Below the pieces are notes generated by a model. It was not told where the DNA came from. It saw only the letters and a program-made list of their open reading frames with translations, and ran no database searches. From NCBI GenBank assembly GCA_029817715.1, contig JARUPY010000533.1:888001-952000 (forward strand): 64,000 bases of DNA, in the 5' to 3' direction. Below are positions 33,918-43,286 of the stretch, one piece after another (position 1 is the stretch's first letter; each line of letters begins with the position of its first letter). This DNA is from Melastoma dodecandrum (Eukaryota; Streptophyta; Magnoliopsida; Myrtales; Melastomataceae). Position numbers and translations under genes: made by a program.

Positions 33918-34647
33918 CTCGGGTATCTTCTCGTCCCACTCGCTCGTTAGTTACGACTCTTCCTTAGTTAAGACTCTCGTCGGATCGCCCCTTAAACTTC
34001 AAATATTCGCTCAACTTTTGATTAAAGAAAGACTCGTGACGAAACCATTACCTTTGTTTGTGAACACAAGAAACGATGACTTTTCCCATTATCAAAGTAA
34101 TATGTTGCTATCCCGTGTCTTTTATGGTCTTTCATTATACCTTAAATTAATTACGAGAAAAACATACCTACTTTTGTAATAATTATTCACACGATCGCTG
34201 CCTTCAATTATTCTTCGCTCAAATTTTGATTAAAGAAAGACTTGTGACGATACCATTACCTTCATTTGTGAACCCAAGAAACGATGACTTTTGGTACATG
34301 AGCAAAGTAATGATGCTATGCCGTGTCCTTTATGGTCTTTCATTATACCTTAAATTAATTACGAGAAAAAAATACCTACTTTTGTAATAATTATTCACAC
34401 GTCGCTGCCCTCAATTATTCTTGGTTCATCTTTTGATTAAAGAAAGACTTCTGACTATGTCATTATCTTCGTGTGTGAATACAAAGAATAGTGTTCTGAC
34501 TGACTTTCCTTTTATCAAAATTATGATGCCATCCCGCGTCCAATATGGTCTTTAATAATCCAATGCGGTACATGAGCAAACACTTGCATTGCTCAAATTA
34601 TCCGGCTTTAGGAATCGTTGACTACTGAAGAGCGAGAGTGGTTCAGG
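33918..34647. promoter_or_regulatory. Shared upstream region of the two DC1 genes
   Basis: About 730 bp separates the two divergent start codons. Most of it (34011-34600) is a triplicated unit, listed separately. With so little other sequence, the repeat units probably contribute to both promoters. This is an inference from layout. An in-frame TTG at 34618 before the right-hand ATG is not taken as a start. Confidence 0.5.
34011..34600. repeat. Tandem repeat, three copies of a unit of about 208 bp
   Basis: The units begin near 34011 (tcaacttttgattaaagaaa), 34219 (tcaaattttgattaaagaaa) and 34426 (tcatcttttgattaaagaaa), giving periods of 208 and 207 bp. Copies 1 and 2 are closely alike, sharing accattacct, agaaacgatgactttt, tttatggtctttcattatacc and aattaattacgag. 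Copy 3 is more diverged and lacks the end of the unit. The array lies wholly between the two divergent DC1 genes. Confidence 0.85.
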
Positions 34648-35382
34648 ATGCCGATCGAAGTCGAAGAAGTACGCTCTTTTGTTGTGGCGATGAAAGGCCA
34701 CGGATGCACCGGAAAGAGCAGCCTGGCCTGGCATCTGGCGGGACTCCTCGGCCGCGGCTGTGTCCTCCTGTCTGATAACGATGTCGCGGCTTGCGCTCCC
34801 GAAATGTCGTTGTCCGAGAATCACGACGACCGCTGCCACCAGATCCTCTGCCGGCTGGCCGCCGCTGAGATATTAGCCAAGAGTGCGAGTTACCCGTGTG
34901 TCGTCATCGATTGTGCTCTCCCTAAGCGACACCATCTTGATCAGGTACTGAAGCTTAGGGAGGTGATTCAATCCCCTGATGATGATTTCACTCGTTCTTT
35001 GCCTGTCAAGAAGAACGCTACTGCTGCGGTCTTTGTGGTCGAGTGTAGGCCTAGGAACAAGTCAGAGTGGCGGCGACGATTTGAATCTGGAGCAACGAGC
35101 AGCACTCTTCCGTGCCGAAACAACGGATCTACATGGAAAGAGATGCAGAGGAAAGTCATTGAGCAGGATGACTATGTCATCAACGATGTTCCGCATCTTG
35201 TTGTGGACACAACACATCCGAGGAAGACAGTCGAGGATCTTGCCACGGATGTCTTACAGTGGATGTTGTCCTCTTTTGCCTACACTGTCGAATCCACTGA
35301 TTCTCCGCAGAGTTTCGAGGAGTTTGCCGGCGAATGGCTTGCCTCGACCCTCCTGGAATCACTACAAGGGAAACCGATCAGG

Positions 35383-35414
<32 letters not shown>

Positions 35415-36384
35415 TGAGGACGAGGGGACTAAAAGCAACGATGATGAAGGAGATGATAACAATGCTGAGGAAAAATCATTGGAGCACCATCTTCACGATC
35501 ATCCTTTACTCCTCTGCGAGAACTTAACCGGCGAGACAATGGATGTAGATCTCAGATGCAAGTTATGCTCAGAAGCTGTCCATGCGTCGTTCTATGGCTG
35601 CTCCGAATGTCAGTTTTACCTGCACAAATCCTGCGCAAAACTTCCGGAACGGATAGAGGTCCCCTTCCATGAACACAATGGGTGTGTGCTCTACATTGCG
35701 GATAAATATCCAAGCAACGAAGAAAAGATTCATGGACGCGAGTGTGTCCTCTGTGATGATTCCTCAGGTGTTCTCTACAAGTGCCACACCTGTTCTGTGA
35801 AAATTCACCGGGAATGCACACGACTGCCTCGATCGCTGATCCATCCATGTCACAAGGAGCACCCTCTCAATCTCCGCATCGAGGACGTCAACAGCTTCAG
35901 GAGATATCAGTTCTTCTGCTATGCCTGCGGCTTTGAGGGCCATGACGCATTCTACTTCTGCCAACACTGCAACTACCATTGCCACGTGAAGTGTGCGCTG
36001 TACCTCGAGCGCAGCGTCCTCCATAAACGTCACTGGGATCCGCTCATCCTGAGTCCTCCCCCGAAAGACGAGACAGACGAGTACTACTGCGAGATCTGTG
36101 CGGAGAGGAGACACCCTGACGTCTGGATATACTTGTGCTCAAAATGCGACTACCAGGGTCACGTGAGCTGTGTGAACCCGGATGTCCCACAATGCCCCTG
36201 GGAGGGAGGAGTGCCGGAGAGCGGGTGGCAGAAGAAGATGTACGTGAAGCGGGAGCACGGGCCTCCCCTGAAGGAAATCCCACCGGAGAAATCGGCGTGG
36301 ACGTTAATCTCTAGCCGTGAAGGTCGTCGTCATCCGAATCAAATCATGAAGGAAGCGATCAACAACGGCTGCGTTGTAATGTAG
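34648..36384 (+). CDS. P-loop kinase-like domain fused to DC1 zinc modules, C-terminal CaaX box
   Basis: One exon, 578 residues from the first in-frame ATG. Residues 8-207 form a small-molecule-kinase-type P-loop domain (AAA_33/zeta-like): Walker A GHGCTGKSS at 17-25 (Lys 23), a VVIDCALPKR strand like Walker B, VFVVECRPRNKSEWRRRFES, an Arg-rich lid, and VPHLVVDTTHP. An acidic linker holds an Asp run of 11 coded by GAC repeats (about 246-256). Then come four DC1 modules: CKLCSEAVHASFYGCSEC, CVLCDDSSGVLYKC, CYACGFEGHDAFYFC and CEICAERRHPDVWIYLC. The chain ends NNGCVVM, a perfect CaaX prenylation signal. The substrate is unknown. By family, the kinase domain would bind ATP and phosphorylate a small molecule; that is inference. 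Confidence 0.9.
35383..35412 (+). repeat. GAC trinucleotide run coding poly-Asp
   Basis: About ten consecutive GAC triplets followed by gatgaggacgagg give an Asp/Glu tract in the linker between the kinase-like domain and the DC1 modules. Pure GAC runs are prone to length change, so alleles may differ in linker length. Confidence 0.85.
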
Positions 36385-36469
36385 CATGGTTCGCCTGAAG
36401 TTCCTTACGGTCGTGCTGGCACACTCTGTGCGTTCGTGCTAGAATGGTGTTAACATTTTAATTAACGTA

Positions 36470-37407
36470 ATGCGATCAAAGCACTGCAATGTAATCCCAT
36501 CCGTCCAAAATCTTACAGTGTGTCCGAGCCGGCCGAAATCTTCCATTCATACGAACCTCATCATGGAGAGGTACGTTCGATCTATGGTCGACTTTTACCT
36601 GGATACCTACAGGTATCTGATGGGGAGGAAGTTCAGAGCGAGATGGCATAGTGCGAATCTTCTGAAGATGTTGAGTGGAACAGTCCTCTCCTAGTCTTGT
36701 GGTTGACATCAACACCACCGGTCCCCTGAATATGGCGAACAATCTCGCTGAAATAAGTGAGTACACGGATTTCTGAGAAGGTTCAATCCGGACTACTTCA
36801 GTGATGACAAAACAGAAGATGGAGACACAGAAAAGGTTGCAACATGTCAGCCACCCGCGGCACTCCATTTACTTGACCGAAATGGAGGGCTGTGAGCTCG
36901 GGGTAGGCTCGATCCGATACGCCCTGTGTAGGGTGGGCCTTCCCGCTCCACTCCACGGCTGCTCCAAATGTTGGTTCTGCCTTCACAAAAAATCATTTTG
37001 CCGAGCTCCCGAATAAAATCACGGTTCCTTATCACGAGAACACCAAGTTCGTCCTCAAACCAATAGGCGAGATCCATCCCCAGGAGAAGTGCAACATCAG
37101 CAATCTCTTCGCGTGGAAGTGCACCTGGAATGAGCCCGGCAGTTGCAGAAACTCAGCTATCCCTGCCACGAGCACGAACGTTTGGAACCTCCACCTATTC
37201 ATGTGTTGAGAATGTGGCGCCACGGGAGGACAAACTTCGTAGATCTGCGAAGAGTGCAACCATCACTTCCACGTGAATTGCGCACTCCGCCGGGAGGAGA
37301 CCGTGGACCATGAGTGCCACGACACCTACAAGTATTACTACGAAGTATGCACTTGTCTGCGGCATTGCGATGAGACTCGGCATTGCGATGAGGCTCATAT
37401 AACCTAA
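36470..37407 (+). pseudogene. Decayed third DC1 gene copy (kinase tail plus DC1 modules)
   Basis: Fragments in shifting frames follow the order of the intact neighbour. Near 36700 LVVDINTTGPLNMANNLAE resembles the end of the kinase-like domain (HLVVDTTHPRKTVEDLA). At about 36900-36990 RYALCRVGLPAPLHGCSKC and CLHKK match the first DC1 module. At 36990 the frame shifts (HKKSFCRAPE then stop, where the other frame reads CAELPN-like sequence). At about 37240-37350 CEECNHHFHVNCALRREE and YYYEVC match a late module. Stops and frameshifts are many, so it is a pseudogene of the same family. Confidence 0.7.
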
Positions 37408-37671
37408 GTGAACCCAAGGGTTGGGCAGCAGGCTGATTTACGTAGAAGCTACGGAGTATTATGAGGAATTTGGCAGGTATGGGTGCTTCATCGCATCCAT
37501 TACTTCAGCGATGAAAGTCGAATACTGATTCTTGATTGATTAGTCGTGTCAGGTCGTTGTGTAATCTCTATTCGAAGAATATTTACAGGATTTGAGGATT
37601 CAAGACTGAGACGAAGACGAAGGTAATTCATTTTTTGGGAAAAGGAGAAGTGGTCGCAAGGGGAATCATCC

Positions 37672-38795
37672 ATGAACGACGCGGAGCAGAGGGAGACACT
37701 GGTGGAAGCTGCCGTCCGAGTGTTGAACACCGCTGATCCCTTCGAGAAGGCCCGACTCGGCGACTTTGTTGCTAACTCGTGGCTCGATGGATCAATCACT
37801 CGACCTTATGATCCTCGGGTGGACGTTCCCGTGCCCGAACGCCCTGCAAGGCTTGCTGAGGTAGGCGAAGGCTGCAATTCGGCAGCTGTTCGACGAAATG
37901 CCTCTGAAAATTCCGTGATTGTGCAGGTGAAGCTGGTGTCGCCGGGTCTTATGCCTAAGCTTGGGAAAGCTGGGAGCTTGCAGAGCAGGCAGGCGATTGT
38001 GCACAGCCTTGCACATACAGAGAGTTGGGCTATCGACTTATCCTGGGTAAACCTCGGCAGTGTGATCTGGATTGGTGTTGGATAGTTGTAATAATCCGTT
38101 GTCTTTGGCCATGATTTTCTCCGTGAGACTGCTCTGCAGGACATAATTGCTCGGTTCGGCAAGCAAGAATCGATGCCGAGGGAGTTCTTCACTGACTTTG
38201 TGAAGGTGGCTCAAGATGAAGGCAGACACTTCACGCTTCTGGCCACTAGGTTGCAGGAGCTGGGATCCTTCTATGGAGCTCTACCTGCTCACGACGGTCT
38301 TTGGGATTCGGCCATAGCTACCTCTAAATGTCTGCTGGCTCGTCTTGCTGTTGAGCATTGTGTCCATGAGGTGCGCCCTTGAATTCGCCTTTGATTATAT
38401 TTTATTCTCTCCGTCCCGCTTCATACTGATGCCAATGGGTTTTAAACCAGGCTAGAGGGCTCGACGTGCTCCCAACCACAATATCTCGTTTCCGCAACGG
38501 GGGCGATGACAAAACGGCGGATTTGCTGGAAACAGTCGTCTACCCAGAAGAGATCACTCATTGTGCTGCTGGGGTCAGATGGTTCAGGTACCTTTCCCTT
38601 CGATCGATCGAACAAGGTGAGAACAACGATGCCAAGAACAGGACAGAGCAGGACGAAGGAGTGATAATGAAGTTCCACAATACAGTGAGGGAGTACTTCA
38701 GGGGACCTCTGAAACCACCATTCAACAGGGAGGCGCGAGAAGCAGCCGGGTTTGGTCTGAGGTGGTACGAGCCTCTCGCCGTGAAGGGAGACTGA
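37672..38795 (+). CDS. DUF455 ferritin-like diiron protein
   Basis: Four exons, 37672-37860, 37927-38046, 38140-38370 and 38451-38795, give 294 residues. DUF455 proteins have a ferritin-like four-helix fold; the plant member is recalled as At5g04520/At1g06240. Candidate metal ligands are seen in HSLAHTESWAIDL (His/Glu), FVKVAQDEGRHF (DEGRH, E..H) and VYPEEITHCAAGVRWF (EExxH). Together these give the ExxH-type set expected of a diiron site. The first intron is only 66 bp and its sequence is open in frame (22 codons, no stop), so a retained form would still translate. I prefer splicing because relatives join PARL-ANV directly to KLVSPGLMP. Function in plants is not known. Confidence 0.9.
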
Positions 38796-38939
38796 ATGCT
38801 GCATCTCAGGTTCCTATCTAAGACTATTTGCTGTTTGAATTGGAAAAATTTCAAAGGCAGCCGGGATAACTTGGATTGGTGATTGCCCTGACATTTGTTC
38901 ATTGTTTCCTTATTCACTTAAAACACTCCTGCTGCGAAT

Positions 38940-39725
38940 TGAACTCCCGCTTCTGCCCCTGCTAGACTGCTGTACATCTGCACAAACTTCGCCAGACACC
39001 TACTCCTCACCCTGCCCTTGTGCATGACTGCGCCTGAGAACTTCGATGTGTCTATCACTCTATCGCCCACGCCGGTTTCACGTACTCCACTGTCCTCGAT
39101 GAAGTAGCATTCGTGTATAGGTAGTTCCAGAGGACGTCTTTGCAGTTTAAGAAATGATCCGCCAGGTCCCCCCTGGCCTTGGCTTCGTCAGCCCGGTACT
39201 TCCTGAAGCTGAGTTGGCTATCAACAATGGCAGCCCCGGTTAAGATCACCTTGTACCCATGATGGCTTCGAGCGAACTTCTCGGACTGGTACCTCGAAGG
39301 GTTCCGCTGATGAGACGGGGATAGAACCCGACGATATGCTCGGGTTGCTCACACCATGCCTTGAAGCCTCGCTCTACATCGTCACAGGTCATTACGATGT
39401 CGTCGTCCAGCTCCAGCACCGCTCGTGTCTTTATAAAAGGATACATCTTGAAACGTTTATCGAGCGAGTTCTCAGACTCCACTCTGATCCTGATCGGGAC
39501 AGCCGAGTCGAAATCGCTGGGCTTGGGAGGCACACCCTTGTTCCAAGGCAACGGCAATATCTTTCCCAGAAGAACATCTTGAGTAATGCTTGATGAACAT
39601 TCTCAAATTCAATATCCGGGCATCATACGTCATCGTCAGCTGCGTGAACTGAGAGTAGTGGCCCTCAAACCGGTATGGCTCTTCTGCGCCATTGCCATAC
39701 GATAGTCAAGATTTATGACCACACT
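38940..39725 (-). pseudogene. GT64 glycosyltransferase (exostosin-like C5 type) pseudogene
   Basis: Read on the minus strand, the pieces match plant GT64 enzymes in order: GHYSQFTQLTMTYDARILNL (about 39640), WNKGVPPKPSDFDSAVPIRI, RAVLELDDDIVMTCDDVERGF with the DDD metal motif, HIVGFYPRLISGT, then ILTGAAIVDSQLSF and NCKDVLWNYLYTNATSSRTVEYVKPAWAI. A single C is missing near 39295-39303 (ACCCTTCG for ACCCCTTCG), which shifts the frame. A stop follows AWAIE at 39055-39057, where relatives continue with TSKFSG. No introns are seen and the N-terminal part is absent, so it may be a partial copy. Confidence 0.75.
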
Positions 39726-40320
39726 TTTTTCCCGGACAAAACCATATAAAAGATGGGTTGGGGAGCTCCCATATCCATGAAAGTGATTAATATCCAATGC
39801 TTAAAAGAGAGGATATGTGTTTTGGGCTCTGAAAATTCCTGGAAATATTCTTGGCGACACTTGGGCCGGCCCATTTACACAGAGTTAAATGGCTGATTCG
39901 ACCCACAATAGAATTTCCTTGACCCGGGCTATATATATATATATATATATATGATAAAAAAATCTGGATGCGAGTATTGAAAATTTGAAAAAGGATTTGG
40001 ATAAGAAATTAATTAAGTGATGTTATATTTTTATAATGTTTTAGTTGACATTATCTAGACGTGTCCGGCCCGGCCACACTCTTGAAGGGGGGAACGGGAA
40101 TATCCCACGAAATATCCACAAAGACAACAACTAATGGGGAACGAGGAGGAGCGTCCCACACGCTTCTCCTTATAGTATAATTCCCTAATTATCACCAACT
40201 CAGTTTGTATCGTGGTTGTCAACGTCATTCATCGTGTACTCTCTTGGGATTGGGGGGTCGACCCGGTTTAAAGCGAATTCCGTCGCCGCCTCCTTCTTCT
40301 GTTTCCTCCCCACCGCCAAA
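39726..40320. other. Intergenic; promoter side of PHF1
   Basis: It contains gggccggcccattta (about 39864-39878), an (AT)n microsatellite at about 39930-39953, and CT-rich leader sequence before the ATG at 40321. No gene is seen. An upstream in-frame extension from 40216 lacks an ATG at the conserved place. Confidence 0.45.
39930..39953. repeat. (AT)n microsatellite
   Basis: About twelve AT dinucleotides in a row, followed by gataaaaa. Confidence 0.9.
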
Positions 40321-42856
40321 ATGGAGTCGGAGTCTTCGTCATCGTCGTCCTCCTCTTCGGCCGCGTGCGGCGGTTGGATCCGCCGCCCAGAGAACAACAA
40401 CCTGGTGGTTCTCGGCAAGCCACGCCGCCCTTCCTCCTCCCCCGCCGCCGTCGAGGTCTTCTCCTTCGACCCCAAGACCACTTCCCTCTCCCCCTCCCCA
40501 CTGGTTCGCGCGCCCTTCCCCCTCTTTCTTTGGCTTCAGCGATCGCTCCTTCTTTTCTTTTTTGTTTTCCTTTTCTTTTTAAAACACTGGCCGGCGATGG
40601 TTGGATTAGGCGCGACACGTTCTCGACGACAGCGACGGAGATCCTGTGACCATCGTGATTCACCCTAACGGAGAGGACATTGTTTGCTTTACGAGCTCCG
40701 GGGATTGCAAGTGAGTTGTCTTTATTAAAAAAATAATAATAAAATTGGTTGGACGACGGCTGTTATCTTGGCCCGCTGCTTATTGCGATTAATGCAAGCG
40801 GGAACTCTTCGCGATTTTACTGTTTTGGCGGCTTCATCCGTTGATTTGTGCTGTGTTGTGATCCTCCCTTTTTCTTGACGAGGGAAATAAGAGCCATCAG
40901 CGGAGAGTTATTGTGTAATCTTCACCTTACAGGGGCTTGGAGTTGTCCAGTCAAGAATCAGATACAAAGCTGTCGCTAAAAGAGCTCCCCGCGCTGAATG
41001 GTGTCGGTCATCTGAAATGCTTATCTTTCAGTGCTGATGGATCTAGGTTTGCGGCGGGGGGAATTGTGAGTAACCTTTTCGATTAGTGGTTAATCTTGAT
41101 TCTTTCGCATCGTTTTTCATTATTAGCATGTGCTTAATTTTTCTAAGGGAAACTTATACAGAGTCCAAATTTTATATTCAAGCTGTGGTTTTATATGGGT
41201 GTATATTGTCCGCAGGATGGTCGTCTTAGAATATGGGAATGGCCTAGCTTACGCATTATTCTGGATGAGCCGAGGGCACACAAGTCTGTCAGAGATATAG
41301 ATTTCAGGTAGGTTGTTACACGAACGTAGGCAGTGTTCCTTTGCCGAATGCTGGAATTGATAGGTCGGTGATTATCTCTAAATAACTTGCAATGGGGCAG
41401 TCTAGATTCAGAGTTTTTGGCTTCTACTTCAACTGATGGTTCGGCAAGAATTTGGAAGGCAGATGATGGTGTTCCTTTGACTACTTTAACTCGGAAACCG
41501 GTATGGTCCTCAAATCAAATGAGTGCAACCGTTTCTTATTTATTGTCTATTCCGTAATCTGATTAATAATAAATGGTGTCAAATTCAGGATGAGAAAATC
41601 GAATTGTGTCGGTTTTCCAAGGATGGAACCAAGCCATTTCTTTTCTGCACTGTTCAGAAAGGTTTGCCATTTGTTTGCGTTGACTGATTCTACCACGATG
41701 ATGACATCAGACAGAATTTAGTAGTGTTCGTTATGTGTTCATGTGTTTCGTAGCTGACTTTCATTTACCATGTGCATGGGTCTTTGTGGCCTAATGTCTA
41801 TTGTGATATTATGTTTACCGAGCAGGTGATAAACCAGTAACTGGAGTTTGGGACATCAGTACCTGGAATAAGATAGGGCACAAGAGACTTCTTAGGAAAC
41901 CTGCTTCGTTAATGTCCATTAGCTTGGATGGGAAATATCTTGCACTGTAAGAAGTCAGACTCTCTTCTTCATGGATGCTTATTGGACTAACATAGGAATA
42001 TGGATTTGGGTGCTTGAAACCAGAGAGTAGTGGCATCGCTGTGTCATGTGCATTAGTTGGTTACATTGGGCTGGCTATATATCATTCTTCTTTTCTTGTT
42101 GTTTCTCATTCGGTAGATCAAGGACACAGAATTGAATGTTCCTAGTCAGCTGCCATCATTGCCCTTATCACATAATTCACCGTCCATCTGTAATTCACTT
42201 TATTATGATTAATCCGGCTGGCCTTCTACTTTGATAGTGGAAGCAAAGATGGAGACTTCTGCGTTGTTGAAGTCAAGAAAATGGAGATCAGCCATTGGAG
42301 TAAGAGACTACATCTGGGTTCCAGTATCTCATTCCTGGAGTTCTGTCCGAGTGAAAGGTAAAACCCTATAGTTTATCAACAAAAGTAAAATGAAACTTAA
42401 TGGCGGATTATCTTGACCTCGACTATGTTTCCGGTGCCATATTAACTGAAACACGTGTGTCGGTTCCTCATGCAGAGTTGTGCTCACGTCTTCTAACGAA
42501 TGGGGAGTTATGGTGACCAAGTTGAATGTTCCCGCCGACTGGAAAGGTCCGTCTCACACGCAATCCCTTTCTCGTCTCTCTCTCCCAATCGAAACGGAGG
42601 GAGCGGATGTACTAATAATCCCTTTTCCATATGCTTGTGATGCTTAGAGTGGCAGGTGTATCTGCTGCTGCTAGGGATGTTCCTCGCCTCGCTGCTCGTC
42701 TTTTACGTGTTCTACGAGAACTCAGACTCGTTCTGGAACTTCCCCCTGGGGAGGGACCAGCCGGCCAGACCCAAGATCGAGTCCGTCACCGGAGGGGATC
42801 CCCAGTCCTCAGACGATCAAAACGCGTGGGGCGGATTCGGGCCGATCGACATGTGA
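40321..42856 (+). CDS. PHF1: SEC12-like WD40 membrane protein, PHF1 type
   Basis: Ten exons, 40321-40503, 40610-40710, 40933-41065, 41216-41307, 41401-41500, 41589-41661, 41826-41946, 42238-42357, 42476-42546 and 42648-42856, give 400 residues with all phases matching. SEC12-family proteins are ER membrane proteins. PHF1 helps phosphate transporters leave the ER, and SEC12 itself is the Sar1 exchange factor. The start has a Ser-run (SSSSSSSSSAACGGW). The WD40 propeller shows GHLKCLSFSADGSRFAAGG, GRLRIWEW, VRDIDFS, STDGSARIW and GSKDGDFCVVEV. One C-terminal membrane helix (residues about 335-355, YLLLLGMFLASLLVFYVFY) gives the type II topology. The short lumenal tail is acidic and ends GPIDM. 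PHF1 rather than SEC12 is suggested by the neighbour SEX4, which adjoins PHF1 in Arabidopsis as I recall. Confidence 0.85.
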
Positions 42857-43286
42857 AGCATTTCTTTTCAGAGACAAGAAGACCTGCTATTATTTATGAT
42901 TTCACTCAGATAGTCCATTGATACCAAATCCTATTGGGCTTTTCGCGTTGCTTTCTAAAGGCTTCGTGTCATTTCATTTGAACGGTGGCAGTCAGAGGAG
43001 ATAGTACGAATGAATGTCATGGTATCCTGAAATTTTTACGTGTTCCAATTAATTCTGGCAAAAAGCATTTGGCTTTCTTTTTGTTATTTTATTATTTATT
43101 TTTTATCCATTGAATCATAACAATGCTCGTGCCAATCTGTGATGTCTCCCGTTTTCGGCCTTTCCTTCTCCCCCAACCCCAAAGAAGAGATATTTTGTTC
43201 TTACAAGTCCCCCTCTCGTTATTACACCTCCCCACTAACCCCGAGGCCGAAGCCAGTGCTCAGACTTCGAGCATCGAGACCCCCCG
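42857..43286. other. Short intergenic region between PHF1 and SEX4
   Basis: AT-rich, then CT-rich from about 43140. No gene. Confidence 0.5.

Noticed and set aside
34618..34647. Ten-codon extension of the kinase-DC1 protein
   Set aside because: It would begin at TTG. The first ATG is at 34648, directly before the kinase-like domain.
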